From Providencia sp. R33 (GTDB lineage Bacteria > Pseudomonadota > Gammaproteobacteria > Enterobacterales > Enterobacteriaceae): DNA of 64,000 bases. Made by a program: the position numbers and the translations under genes. Of this stretch, positions 24,028 to 33,205 are shown in pieces; the first letter of the stretch is position 1; the number at the start of each line of letters is the position of its first letter. The stretch is from NCBI RefSeq assembly GCF_019343475.1, contig NZ_CP072453.1, forward strand, positions 496,001 through 560,000, in the 5' to 3' direction. The notes under the pieces are model-generated. The model did no database searches. It was not told where the DNA came from and was given only the letters and a program-made list of their open reading frames with translations.

Positions 24028-24996
24028 ATGACTGATTTTGATACGATTTCAACAGGTAAAAAAGAAAGCAGCGATATTCACCTACGTAATGTTGATTTAA
24101 ACTTATTAACTGTTTTTGATGTGGTTATGCAGATGCAAAATGTCACTAAAGCCGCGCAAGTGTTGGGAATGTCTCAACCCGCAGTGAGTAATGCGGTTTC
24201 ACGTCTGAAATCAATGTTTAATGACGAATTATTTGTGCGTTACGGTCGTGGGATCCAGCCTACTTCTCGGGCGAAACAGCTATTTGGGCCAGTAAGACAG
24301 GCGTTGCAATTAGTGCATAATGAGTTACCAGGGGCTGGTTTTGACCCACAAGATAGCGATCGCGTATTTAATTTATCAATCTGTTCTCCTTTAGATATTC
24401 GTCTAGCTGCAATGATCGTTGCGAAGTTTAAAATGGCTTCACCTAATATTAATGTATTTATTCATTCATTTTTGGATAATAACATTGCACATCAATTAAA
24501 ATATCAGGAAATAGACTTCTTTATCGGGTATAACCAATTCGAAAAACCTGAGTATCAACATCAGGTTTTATTTAATGATGATTTGGTTTTGGTTACAGCG
24601 AATAATCATCCACGCATTGTTAATTCTATTTCTGAACATGATTTAATGAATGAACGTCATGCGATTATGTCAATGGATAATATAGGTTCATTCAGTAAGC
24701 CTTACTATTATAATACGGAACTGTCTCATACAATTAGCTATCAAGGAACTGATCTCAGTAGTGTATTAAATATCGTTGCACAAACTGATTTAGTGGCAAT
24801 TGCCCCTAAATGGCTCGTTGAACATTATAAAGGACAACTGAAATTACGGACTTTATCGTTGCCTTTGGAAAGCCAATCTCGCCCTTGTTACCTAACATGG
24901 CATGAATCGACAGCAAGGGATAAAGGCCATCAATGGATGAAATCGCAATTTAGCCAAATGATTACGGAACTCTTGGACCAAGCTGTCGCGGCTTAA
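24028..24996 (+). CDS. leuO: LysR-type regulator LeuO
   Basis: LeuO is a global LysR-family regulator that counteracts H-NS silencing. The 322-residue protein has the N-terminal winged helix LRNVDLNLLTVFDVVM, then NVTKAAQVLGMSQPAVSNAVSRL near residues 40-62, followed by a periplasmic-binding-protein-like effector domain (FNLSICSPLDIRLAAMI, DFFIGYNQFEKPEYQ, VAIAPKWLVEHY). It is divergent from the leu operon as in E. coli and S. enterica, confirming synteny. A 31-bp hairpin lies after the stop. Known LeuO targets include CRISPR-Cas, adhesins and secretion loci; a link to the T6SS here is only a possibility. Confidence 0.95.
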   Translation: MTDFDTISTGKKESSDIHLRNVDLNLLTVFDVVMQMQNVTKAAQVLGMSQPAVSNAVSRLKSMFNDELFVRYGRGIQPTSRAKQLFGPVRQALQLVHNELPGAGFDPQDSDRVFNLSICSPLDIRLAAMIVAKFKMASPNINVFIHSFLDNNIAHQLKYQEIDFFIGYNQFEKPEYQHQVLFNDDLVLVTANNHPRIVNSISEHDLMNERHAIMSMDNIGSFSKPYYYNTELSHTISYQGTDLSSVLNIVAQTDLVAIAPKWLVEHYKGQLKLRTLSLPLESQSRPCYLTWHESTARDKGHQWMKSQFSQMITELLDQAVAA

Positions 24997-25023
24997 TCAC
25001 GTTTTAAAGATAAATTCGCAAAA

Positions 25024-25054
25024 TGGAGCCTGAACTACAAGATTCATGGCTCCA
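25024..25054 (+). terminator. Hairpin after leuO
   Basis: A 7-bp stem TGGAGCC/GGCTCCA (25024-25030, 25048-25054) lies 27 bp after the leuO stop. No T run follows, so termination would be weak. Confidence 0.35.
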
Positions 25055-25251
25055 AGACAAGTTAATTAACTCATTGTAGTGAGCGCTATGGTGAGTTTTG
25101 CAGCGAACATAACATTTGCAGAAAATTTACATATAAAAACTTTCCTCCTACGTTATTAGTCGATACACTGCCGATATTCAGCTAACAGTTGTAAGCTGAA
25201 ATAGTAGAATGGTTAAGTTCTTGTGAAGATACCGAGTGACTTATATCAATA

Positions 25252-27084
25252 ATGACCTATAGGGAATTAACTTTGATTACTGAAAATCTATATCCATACC
25301 ATTTAGTAAATCGCTTACGTAGCAGAATCAATGCGAACGAATCAGCGAGTCGGATAGCTTTCAGTCAATGGAACAATGGGCAACAAAGCTCATTAACATG
25401 GAATGAGGTGGGGGAACGCACGTCTGCGATTTCTCGTCACCTTTTAGCATTAGAAGTTTCAACACAAGAAAATATCGGGTTATTTGCCCACAACAGCATG
25501 AATTGGTCACTGATTGACTTAGCATCATTACAGATCAGAGCGGTGACGGTTCCACTTTATGCAACTAGTAGTGTTGAACAAGCCGCTTATATTATTAACG
25601 ATGCCAACATTAAAGTGTTGTTTGTCGGTGAACAAATGCAATATGACGTTGCATGCCAATTACCTGCGCTTTGCCCTCAATTAAAAATGATTGTTGTTAT
25701 AGATGAAGGCGTTGAACTGATTGATAACTCAGTGCCAACTCTGTATTTATCCACTTTTATGGCACAAGCACAACCTGAATACCAAATGGAGCTGGATGCA
25801 CGCATTGCAGCCCATAATCTCAGTGATTTATTTACGATTATCTATACATCAGGTACCACGGGTGAGCCAAAAGGCGTAATGTTGGATTATTACAACATGG
25901 CCGCTCAGTTGTACCTGCATGATGAGCGATTACAACTAACGGAAGAGGATATTTCGTTAAGTTTCTTACCGCTTTCCCATGTCTTTGAACGTGCTTGGAG
26001 TTTCTATGTCATGCACGTAGGGGCACTCAATGTCTATTTGACAGATACGAATTTAGTGCGAGAAGCACTGGCGGATGTGAAACCAACCGTGATGTGTGCA
26101 GTGCCGCGTTTCTATGAAAAAGTCTATAGCGCGGTGCAAAGTAAAGTATCGAAAGCACCGTGGGCACGCAGAATGCTGTTTAAAATAGCGATTTCCCTTG
26201 GTAAGCGTCGTATTAAAGCGCTTTCAAAAGGCGGCGCACCATCATTAATCAATCGCGCTATCTTCCCATTAGCGGATAAACTGGTTTTAAGTAAAATTCG
26301 TGAGGGGTTAGGTGGCCGTATTCGATTTATGCCTGCTGCTGGGGCGCGTTTAGACGATGATGTTATTGCCTTTTTCTTATCCGCAGGTGTGGATATTAAA
26401 TACGGCTATGGTATGTCAGAAACGTGCGCGACGGTTTCATGTTGGGAAGAGGGCAAATATCCTCTAGGTTCGATTGGTACACCATTATCTTCGGTTGAAG
26501 TGCGTATTGGTAAAGATGATGAAATCCAAGTAAAGGGCCCTGTTGTGATGAAAGGTTACTACAATCGCCCAAATGAAACCTTAGATACGTTTACCTCTGA
26601 TGGCTGGTTAAAAACGGGTGATGCAGGGAAAATTGATGCGCAAGGCAATTTATATATTACGGATAGACTGAAAGATTTAATGAAAACGTCTAACGGTAAG
26701 TATATCGCACCTCAAATGATTGAAGGGGTGCTAGGCCAAGATAAATTTATTGAGCATATTGCCGTCATTGCCGATACACGTAAGTTTGTTTCTGCACTGA
26801 TAGTGCCGTGTTATGACAGCCTAGAAGAATATGCACATTCGATTAACTTAAAATATCGTGATCGCCTTGAGTTACTGAAAGACTCTAATATTGTGGCGCT
26901 TTTTGAAGCTCGTTTAAAAGAACTGCAAAAAAACATAGAGAATTTTCATCAAGTTAAACGTTTTACCTTGTTACCAACAACTTTTTCAATGGAAAAAGGG
27001 GAATTAACCCCAACCTTGAAACTACGTCGTAAAATTATTTCTGAGCGCTATCAATTAGAAATTGAATCTATGTATAAAGAGTAA
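25252..27084 (+). CDS. AMP-forming long-chain fatty acyl-CoA ligase family protein
   Basis: This 610-residue member of the ANL adenylate-forming superfamily is of the FadD/FAA type. Motifs are the P-loop-like IIYTSGTTGEPKGVML near residues 198-213, LSFLPLSHVFERAW near 242, the adenine motif GYGMSETCA near 385, WLKTGDAGKID, and the hinge DRLKDLMKTSNGKYIAP with the C-terminal Lys region. It probably activates a long-chain fatty acid as acyl-AMP and then acyl-CoA; chain length is not readable. ATG 25252 lacks a good ribosome site. A TTG seven codons later has AGGGA in front and could be the true start. The gene sits between leuO and ilvI, where E. coli has nothing, so it is an insertion relative to that map. 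It has no partner genes. Confidence 0.85.
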   Translation: MTYRELTLITENLYPYHLVNRLRSRINANESASRIAFSQWNNGQQSSLTWNEVGERTSAISRHLLALEVSTQENIGLFAHNSMNWSLIDLASLQIRAVTVPLYATSSVEQAAYIINDANIKVLFVGEQMQYDVACQLPALCPQLKMIVVIDEGVELIDNSVPTLYLSTFMAQAQPEYQMELDARIAAHNLSDLFTIIYTSGTTGEPKGVMLDYYNMAAQLYLHDERLQLTEEDISLSFLPLSHVFERAWSFYVMHVGALNVYLTDTNLVREALADVKPTVMCAVPRFYEKVYSAVQSKVSKAPWARRMLFKIAISLGKRRIKALSKGGAPSLINRAIFPLADKLVLSKIREGLGGRIRFMPAAGARLDDDVIAFFLSAGVDIKYGYGMSETCATVSCWEEGKYPLGSIGTPLSSVEVRIGKDDEIQVKGPVVMKGYYNRPNETLDTFTSDGWLKTGDAGKIDAQGNLYITDRLKDLMKTSNGKYIAPQMIEGVLGQDKFIEHIAVIADTRKFVSALIVPCYDSLEEYAHSINLKYRDRLELLKDSNIVALFEARLKELQKNIENFHQVKRFTLLPTTFSMEKGELTPTLKLRRKIISERYQLEIESMYKE

Positions 27085-27096
27085 TTAAACGTTTTA

Positions 27097-27134
27097 TTAT
27101 CAGGCTTATCTATTTTGATAGGTGAGCCTGATAA
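27097..27134 (+). terminator. Inverted repeat after the acyl-CoA ligase gene
   Basis: A perfect 10-bp inverted repeat, TTATCAGGCT (27097-27106) and AGCCTGATAA (27125-27134). No long T run follows; it is a probable weak terminator or a 3'-end stabilising stem. Confidence 0.5.
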
Positions 27135-27445
27135 CTATATTCATTTCACCCATATTCTTTCTTTTTTCTTCTTCATTACTGACTGGCAATGCAAAATATT
27201 TCAAGTCGCCAGTTGACTGGAAAATAGTCAATATTTCTTCCATTTTTTCTATATGCAGTTATTCCCTCTGTGAACGACAAATGTTCAAGATAATCTGAAA
27301 ATACCGCTATTTTTGTGCTGAAATGATGTTTGCTTCGTTTCAGCCAGAGAGATATGTTAATAGCACGCATTAACCTGTTTAAATGATAAAAATAAAGGGG
27401 TAATTGATACCTCTTAACTTGCAAATAATGTCTGGGGGCAAACTC
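27135..27445. other. ilvIH upstream region
   Basis: About 310 bp with no gene, AT-rich and dotted with short T and A tracts. In E. coli the corresponding region carries several Lrp sites that activate ilvIH; I cannot assign sites by eye. TGGGGGCA at 27433-27440 is the ribosome site of ilvI. Confidence 0.45.
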
Positions 27446-29173
27446 ATGGAGAAGTTGTCGGGAGCTGAAATGGTCGTCAAGTCATTGATTGACCAAGGAG
27501 TAAAGCACGTGTTTGGGTATCCAGGCGGTGCAGTATTAGATATTTATGATGCGCTTCATACTGTTGGTGGTGTGGAACATATTTTGGTGCGTCATGAACA
27601 AGCCGCAGTGCATATGGCCGATGGCTATGCACGCTCAACAGGGGATGTTGGCGTCGTTCTCGTCACTTCAGGCCCTGGAGCAACCAATGCAATTACCGGC
27701 ATTGCAACCGCTTATATGGACTCTGTGCCGATGGTGGTGCTATCAGGGCAGGTTGCTAGCTCTTTAATTGGTAATGATGCGTTCCAAGAATGTGACATGG
27801 TGGGAATATCACGCCCGATAGTGAAGCACAGTTTTTTAATTAAAAGCGCCGAAGAAATCCCAGAAACCATTAAAAAAGCCTTCTATATTGCAGCGAGTGG
27901 TCGTCCAGGCCCCGTTGTGATCGATTTTCCAAAAGATACGGTGAATCCTGCACTTAAATTTCCGTATCATTACCCCGAGTCCGTTTCTTTACGTTCGTAC
28001 AACCCGACACTTCAAGGGCACAAAGGGCAGATCAAAAAAGCACTTTCTAAATTAGTTGCGGCGAAAAAACCCGTTTTTTATATTGGTGGCGGTGCGATTA
28101 ACGCTAATTGCTCAGCGGAAATCATTGAATTAGCAGAAGCATTAAAACTGCCAGTGGTATCCACTTTGATGGGTTTAGGGGCTTTTCCTGAAACTCATAA
28201 GCAATCCGTCGGCATGTTAGGTATGCATGGGACTTATGAAGCAAATAAAGTCATGCATAATTCAGATGTGATTTTTGCAGTGGGTGTCCGTTTTGACGAC
28301 CGCACAACCAACAATTTAGAAAAATATTGCCCGAATGCGACAGTGATCCAAATTGACGTTGACCCAACTTCAATTTCAAAAACGGTAAATGCAGATATTC
28401 CAATCGTTGGTGATGCAAAATCGACGTTAAAACAAATGTTAGGGCAGCTAGACCAAGTTTCATCGAAACAAGATGAAAATGCATTAAAAGATTGGTGGAA
28501 AGATATTGAAGAGTGGCGCACAAAACAGTGCCTACGTTATGAAACCAATCAAACTAAAGTCAAACCTCAGCAAGCCATTGAAATGATTTATCGTTTAACA
28601 AATGGTGAGGCATATGTGACTTCCGATGTCGGTCAGCATCAAATGTTTGCTGCATTGTATTATCCGTTTGATAAACCAAGACATTGGATAAATTCAGGTG
28701 GCCTTGGCACGATGGGTTTTGGTTTGCCAGCCGCATTAGGGGTGAAATTAGCCCATCCAAACTCAACGGTGGTTTGCGTAACGGGTGATGGCAGTATTCA
28801 AATGAATATCCAAGAGCTATCAACTGCATTGCAATACGGCTTGCCTGTCTTAGTTCTGAATCTCAATAATGGCTTCTTAGGCATGGTGAAACAGTGGCAA
28901 GATATGATTTATCAAGGCCGCCATTCTCAATCCTATATGCAGTCACTCCCTGATTTTATTAAATTAGCGCAGGCATATGGCCATGTTGGGATTTCGATTG
29001 CTTCTCCTGATGAACTTGAAGAAAAACTCAAGCAAGCGCTTGTTGAGGTGAATGAAAACCAACGCCTAGTATTTGTTGATATCAATATTGATGAAACCGA
29101 ACACGTTTACCCAATGCAAATCCGTGGTGGAGCAATGGACGAAATGTGGTTGAGCAAAACAGAGAGGACCTGA
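27446..29173 (+). CDS. ilvI: Acetolactate synthase III large subunit
   Basis: IlvI is the ThDP- and FAD-dependent catalytic subunit that makes 2-acetolactate or 2-aceto-2-hydroxybutyrate for Val, Leu and Ile. I start at ATG 27446 (MEKLSGAEMVV, 575 residues against 574 in E. coli); the 14-codon extension upstream is not conserved. Motifs are FGYPGGAVLDIYDAL, VRHEQAAVHMADGYAR with the catalytic Glu, VTSGPGATNAITGI, and the ThDP-binding GDGSIQMNIQELSTA with LNNGFLGMVKQWQ. Two bp separate it from ilvH. Confidence 0.97.
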   Translation: MEKLSGAEMVVKSLIDQGVKHVFGYPGGAVLDIYDALHTVGGVEHILVRHEQAAVHMADGYARSTGDVGVVLVTSGPGATNAITGIATAYMDSVPMVVLSGQVASSLIGNDAFQECDMVGISRPIVKHSFLIKSAEEIPETIKKAFYIAASGRPGPVVIDFPKDTVNPALKFPYHYPESVSLRSYNPTLQGHKGQIKKALSKLVAAKKPVFYIGGGAINANCSAEIIELAEALKLPVVSTLMGLGAFPETHKQSVGMLGMHGTYEANKVMHNSDVIFAVGVRFDDRTTNNLEKYCPNATVIQIDVDPTSISKTVNADIPIVGDAKSTLKQMLGQLDQVSSKQDENALKDWWKDIEEWRTKQCLRYETNQTKVKPQQAIEMIYRLTNGEAYVTSDVGQHQMFAALYYPFDKPRHWINSGGLGTMGFGLPAALGVKLAHPNSTVVCVTGDGSIQMNIQELSTALQYGLPVLVLNLNNGFLGMVKQWQDMIYQGRHSQSYMQSLPDFIKLAQAYGHVGISIASPDELEEKLKQALVEVNENQRLVFVDINIDETEHVYPMQIRGGAMDEMWLSKTERT

Positions 29174-29175
29174 TC

Positions 29176-29667
29176 ATGCGTCGTATTTTATCCGTTTTAT
29201 TAGAAAATGAATCAGGTGCTTTGTCCCGTGTCATAGGTCTGTTCTCTCAGCGCGGTTATAATATTGAAAGTTTGACGGTTGCGCCCACTGATGACCCAAC
29301 ATTGTCACGTATGACTATCCAAACCAAGGGTGATGCAAAAGTTCTTGAGCAAATTGAGAAACAACTGCACAAGTTGGTGGATGTTCTGCGTGTGAGTGAG
29401 CTGACGGCTTCAGCACATATTGAACGTGAGATCATGTTAGTGAAGCTGCAAGCTTCAGGTTATGGGCGTGACGAAGTGAAACGCTGTGCGGATATTTTCC
29501 GTGGGCAAATCGTTGATGTCACTCCAACGCTTTATACCGTTCAGCTCGCAGGAACAAGCGATAAACTGGATGCTTTCATCGAATCAGTACGTGGTGTTGC
29601 TGAAATTGTTGAAGTTGTGCGCTCAGGTATCGTCGGTGTTTCGCGTGGTGACAAAATTATGCGATGA
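29176..29667 (+). CDS. ilvH: Acetolactate synthase III regulatory subunit
   Basis: This 163-residue ACT-domain subunit stabilises IlvI and confers valine inhibition. I start at ATG 29176 (MRRILSVLLENESGALSRV), which follows the ilvI stop by 2 bp and has a GAGAGG ribosome site; an upstream in-frame start would lie inside ilvI. The ACT fold occupies residues ~1-80 (VIGLFSQRGYNIESLTVAPT, MTIQTKGDAKVLEQI) and a C-terminal domain follows (LVKLQASGYGRDEVKR, PTLYTVQLAGTSDKLDAF). A GCCTCGA/TCGAGGC hairpin (29706-29724) follows without T run. Confidence 0.97.
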   Translation: MRRILSVLLENESGALSRVIGLFSQRGYNIESLTVAPTDDPTLSRMTIQTKGDAKVLEQIEKQLHKLVDVLRVSELTASAHIEREIMLVKLQASGYGRDEVKRCADIFRGQIVDVTPTLYTVQLAGTSDKLDAFIESVRGVAEIVEVVRSGIVGVSRGDKIMR

Positions 29668-29751
29668 AAAATTTATCTTCCAAAGGTAGAATACTCGGAT
29701 ATAAGGCCTCGAATGACTCGAGGCTGTTCCCGAAATTAAAAAGAGGTTAAC

Positions 29752-30762
29752 GTGAAACTGGATGAAATAGCCCGTCTAGCGGGTGTTTCCCGCACAACGG
29801 CTAGTTATGTGATCAACGGCAAGGCCAAGCAGTATCGAGTCAGCGATAAAACTGTTGAAAAAGTGATGGCAGTCGTCAGAGAGCACAATTACCATCCAAA
29901 TGCAGTTGCTGCGGGCTTACGTGCTGGGCGCACCCGTTCCATTGGGTTGGTGATCCCTGATCTGGAAAATACCAGCTATACACGTATAGCTAATTATTTA
30001 GAAAGACAGGCACGTCAACGCGGCTACCAATTGTTAATCGCGTGCTCTGAGGACCAACCAGACAACGAAATTCGTTGCGTTGAACACCTTTTGCAGCGCC
30101 AAGTTGATGCCATTATTGTGTCGACTGCACTCCCACCGGAGCATCCTTTTTATCAGCGTTGGGCAAACCGTTCACTCCCTATTATTGCACTGGATAGAGC
30201 CCTTGAAAAAGAGCACTTTATTAGTGTTGTAGGGGATGACCAAGAAGATGCTTTCATGATTTCAGCAGAGTTACGCAAGTTCAAAGCTGAATCGGTCTTG
30301 TACTTAGGGGCATTACCTGAACTGTCGGTCAGCTATTTACGTGAGCAGGGGTTTCGTAAAGCGTGGAACGGTGACACACGTGAAGTTGACTATTTGTACG
30401 CAAATAGCTACGAGCGTGATTCTGCCGCAGACGTATTTGCGAATTGGCTTGATAGTGGTAATGAGATGCCAGATGCGTTATTTACAACCTCCTTCTCCTT
30501 ACTTCAAGGCGTACTGGATGTGGCTCTCAAACGCAGTGGTCGTTTGCCAGAGCATATGGTGATAGCGACCTTTGGGGATAACGAATTATTGGATTTCCTC
30601 GGTTGCCCTGTGTTGTCACTGGCACAGCGTCACCGTGATATCGCAGAGCGCATTCTTGAGCTGGTATTAGCGAGCCTTGATGAGAAGCAAAAACCCGATA
30701 CAGGTATCACTCGTATTCGTCGTGATTTATGTCGTCGCGGAAGCTTAGGTCGTAAGCAATAA
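29752..30762 (+). CDS. cra: Catabolite repressor/activator Cra (FruR)
   Basis: Cra is the LacI-family regulator of glycolysis and gluconeogenesis that releases DNA on binding fructose 1-phosphate or fructose 1,6-bisphosphate. The start is GTG 29752, as in E. coli, with AAGAGG ahead. The 336-residue protein opens with KLDEIARLAGVSRTTASYVI, the helix-turn-helix, then the hinge HPNAVAAGLRAGRTRSIGLV. The sugar-binding core includes EDQPDNEIRCVEHLLQRQVDAI and TFGDNELLDFLGCPVLSL. It lies between ilvIH and the dcw cluster as in E. coli and ends at a strong terminator. Confidence 0.97.
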   Translation: MKLDEIARLAGVSRTTASYVINGKAKQYRVSDKTVEKVMAVVREHNYHPNAVAAGLRAGRTRSIGLVIPDLENTSYTRIANYLERQARQRGYQLLIACSEDQPDNEIRCVEHLLQRQVDAIIVSTALPPEHPFYQRWANRSLPIIALDRALEKEHFISVVGDDQEDAFMISAELRKFKAESVLYLGALPELSVSYLREQGFRKAWNGDTREVDYLYANSYERDSAADVFANWLDSGNEMPDALFTTSFSLLQGVLDVALKRSGRLPEHMVIATFGDNELLDFLGCPVLSLAQRHRDIAERILELVLASLDEKQKPDTGITRIRRDLCRRGSLGRKQ

Positions 30763-30842
30763 AAATTGCCTTAACTTTGGGCGATCAGTGTAAAGCTTCT
30801 CAATAATGAGTGATGTTGATCACGATTATGAGTAATATAAGG

Positions 30843-30870
30843 GCCCCTACAATGTAGGGGTCTTTTTTTT
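30843..30870 (+). terminator. Intrinsic terminator of cra
   Basis: CCCCTACA (30844-30851) pairs with TGTAGGGG (30853-30860), followed by TC and eight T. Confidence 0.93.
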
Positions 30871-31367
30871 ATCGGTTAAAAATAAGTAAATATTTAACTT
30901 TAGGAATTATCCTAGCTGATTATTTATTTATTTTGTAACAAAAGCTAAATGCGATAAAAATAAAAATAAAAAAGGTTTTTGCAGGTGGTTTTATTGGCTT
31001 GGCCACTTTTTTTGTTATTTTAATACTGTTTATTAAAACAGTTGTTTAGTTTGCTGAAATATAACGATTTTATTTTGCTAGAGAGGTGTTTTTATCTTTT
31101 AGGCATATTAACACTGTTTTAAGATCAGATTAAAAGTAAAGAATTGGTACGAAATACACTGATTAAAAATGAGATTGGGATTGGATTTAGCGTTATTTGT
31201 GTGATTTTGCAGCAATAAACAGCCACTTTGCTATTTTGTGTGAAATTTATAAAATAAGCTAATTATATCAATTCGTTATTTCTTGTTTTCTTTCCAAGTA
31301 AGATTTTACCCATCCTTCTATTTTCTGAATTGTTCTGTAAATAAACCTAAAGCTGGGTGCGACTGGC
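30871..31367. other. AT-rich intergenic region between cra and the dcw promoter
   Basis: About 500 bp with no credible gene. It is rich in A and T tracts. I see no operator or RNA with confidence until the mra promoter begins at 31368. Confidence 0.5.
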
Positions 31368-31397
31368 TTGACAAGGTTTTCATACCATTCGTAAACT
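31368..31397 (+). promoter_or_regulatory. dcw cluster promoter (Pmra)
   Basis: A perfect -35 TTGACA (31368-31373) is spaced 18 bp from TAAACT (31392-31397). The predicted start near 31404 places the MraZ operator in the transcript start region, as in E. coli. Confidence 0.75.
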
Positions 31398-31404
31398 TTA
31401 TATG

Positions 31405-31429
31405 TGGAGAATTGTGGGGTAAAGTGGGT
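31405..31429 (+). promoter_or_regulatory. MraZ operator, three TGGG-type repeats
   Basis: TGGAG (31405-31409), TGGGG (31415-31419) and TGGGT (31425-31429) recur every 10 bp on one DNA face. This is the known MraZ box arrangement. MraZ would repress its own operon here. The gene begins 30 bp later. Confidence 0.85.
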
Positions 31430-31459
31430 GACTAGGAAATAAAAGGGGTTTAATCGGGT

Positions 31460-31918
31460 ATGTTTCGTGGGGCAACACTGGTTAATCTCGACAGCAAAGG
31501 GCGGCTAACCGTGCCTACTCGTTATCGAGGAATGCTGACCGAGGAAGCGAAAGGGCAAATGGTTTGTACCATTGACCTTCACCAGCCGTGCCTGCTGCTT
31601 TATACCCTGCCTGAATGGGAAATCATTGAGGAAAAACTGTCTCGCTTATCCACCATGAACGAAGCAGAACGACGTGTACAACGGCTTTTACTGGGTCATG
31701 CTAGTGAATGCCAAATGGATAATGCAGGACGTCTTTTGTTAGCCAATACATTGCGCCAACACGCAGGGCTAACCAAAGAGGTCATGCTGGTTGGCCAGAT
31801 TAATAAATTTGAACTTTGGGATGAGCAAACTTGGTACAAACAAGTGGAAAATGATATCGCTGCGGAGCGCCTCACCACTGAACCACTCTCAGCCCGCTTA
31901 CAGGATTTGTCACTATAA
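31460..31918 (+). CDS. mraZ: MraZ, dcw operon repressor
   Basis: This 152-residue protein of the AbrB/SpoVT fold is made of two repeats: FRGATLVNLDSKGRLTVPTRYR near residues 2-23 and the second with ECQMDNAGRLLLANTLRQHAG near 75-95. These contain the conserved DxxGR signature. MraZ forms ring-shaped oligomers that bind the TGGG repeats upstream and represses the dcw promoter. It is the first gene of the cluster, followed 2 bp later by rsmH. Confidence 0.96.
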   Translation: MFRGATLVNLDSKGRLTVPTRYRGMLTEEAKGQMVCTIDLHQPCLLLYTLPEWEIIEEKLSRLSTMNEAERRVQRLLLGHASECQMDNAGRLLLANTLRQHAGLTKEVMLVGQINKFELWDEQTWYKQVENDIAAERLTTEPLSARLQDLSL

Positions 31919-31920
31919 CA

Positions 31921-32874
31921 ATGACGCAACAGCAATTTAAGCACGTAACCGTATTATTGGATGAAGCCGTTAATGGCTTGAATATTAAACCAAATGGTAT
32001 TTACATCGACGGTACTTTTGGTCGTGGTGGGCATTCTCGCTTAATTTTAAGCCAATTGGGTGAACATGGGCGTTTAATCGCTATCGACCGTGACCCAGAA
32101 GCGATTAAAGCCGCCGAAGCGATTGATGACCCGCGTTTTATGATTAAGCACGGCCCATTCTCAGAGATTGCACAATACGTGGAAGAAGAAGGGCTGGTGG
32201 GGCAAATTGACGGTGTTTTATTGGATTTAGGCGTGTCTTCACCGCAGCTAGATGACCCAGAAAGAGGGTTTTCATTTATGCGTGACGGGCCATTAGATAT
32301 GCGTATGGACCCAACGAAAGGGCAATCAGCGCAGCAATGGTTGATGAATGCAGAGGCTGATGACATTGCATGGGTACTTAAAACCTTTGGTGAAGAGCGT
32401 TTTTCGAAGCGTATTGCAAGGGCGATTGTGGAGCGCAATCATAACCCAGAAGAAGAGCCATTAACTCGTACGCGCCATCTGGCTGAGTTGATTTCTAAAG
32501 TTAGCCCGATGAAAGACCGACATAAACATCCAGCAACTCGCAGCTTTCAGGCTATTCGCATCTACATCAATAGCGAGCTGGAAGAGATTGAGCAAGCGTT
32601 AAACGGTGCGATGGGTGTTTTGGCACCAGAAGGGCGTTTATCCGTGATCAGTTTCCACTCTTTGGAGGATAGATTAGTTAAACAATTTATCCGTAAAAAC
32701 AGTAAAGGGCCAAGTGTACCTGCTGGGATCCCACTGACGGAAACGCAAATTAAAGCATTAGGTGCAGCGCAGTTACGTGATTTAGGCAAAATGAAGCCAT
32801 CGGATAACGAAATTGACGAAAACCCACGCGCACGCAGTTCGGTGCTGCGTTTTGCAGAAAAGGCGACGCAATAA
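31921..32874 (+). CDS. rsmH: 16S rRNA m4C1402 methyltransferase RsmH (MraW)
   Basis: RsmH methylates N4 of C1402 in the ribosomal P site using S-adenosylmethionine. The 317-residue sequence has HVTVLLDEAVNGLN, the SAM loop YIDGTFGRGGHSRLIL near residues 35-50, LLDLGVSSPQLDDPERGFSF, and DGPLDMRMD. The C-terminal SFHSLEDRLVKQF and PRARSSVLR are also conserved. The stop overlaps the ftsL start by one base (TAATG). Confidence 0.96.
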   Translation: MTQQQFKHVTVLLDEAVNGLNIKPNGIYIDGTFGRGGHSRLILSQLGEHGRLIAIDRDPEAIKAAEAIDDPRFMIKHGPFSEIAQYVEEEGLVGQIDGVLLDLGVSSPQLDDPERGFSFMRDGPLDMRMDPTKGQSAQQWLMNAEADDIAWVLKTFGEERFSKRIARAIVERNHNPEEEPLTRTRHLAELISKVSPMKDRHKHPATRSFQAIRIYINSELEEIEQALNGAMGVLAPEGRLSVISFHSLEDRLVKQFIRKNSKGPSVPAGIPLTETQIKALGAAQLRDLGKMKPSDNEIDENPRARSSVLRFAEKATQ

Positions 32875-33194
32875 TGGTTCCTGAAAGGCACAGCCTAGCC
32901 CGCGTGATTGGACGTGATTTATTTCGCTACGGCATCGTTCCTTTGATTTTATTTGCTGCAATTATCATTAGCGCAGTGTTTGTGGTGACAACGGCGCACG
33001 AAACGCGCTTATTAACCGCAGCCAAAGACAAATTGTACGAAGAGAAAGATTCGCTGGATATTGAATGGCGCAATCTGATCCTCGAGGAAAATGCCTTAGC
33101 AAGCCATAGCCGTATTGAGCGTTTATCCGTTGATAAATTACAGATGGTTCAAGTTGAGCCATCACAAGAAAAAATTATTGTTTCTCAGCAATAA
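32874..33194 (+). CDS. ftsL: Cell division protein FtsL
   Basis: This 106-residue bitopic protein has a short N-terminal cytoplasmic part, one TM segment (residues ~22-42, GIVPLILFAAIIISAVFVVT) and a periplasmic leucine-zipper-like coiled coil (KDKLYEEKDSLDIEWRNLIL). FtsL forms the FtsQLB subcomplex and helps to activate FtsWI septal synthesis. Its length and place between rsmH and ftsI are standard. ATG 32874 overlaps the rsmH stop, implying coupled translation. Confidence 0.92.
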   Translation: MVPERHSLARVIGRDLFRYGIVPLILFAAIIISAVFVVTTAHETRLLTAAKDKLYEEKDSLDIEWRNLILEENALASHSRIERLSVDKLQMVQVEPSQEKIIVSQQ

Positions 33195-33205
33195 AAAGGT
33201 TCCCA

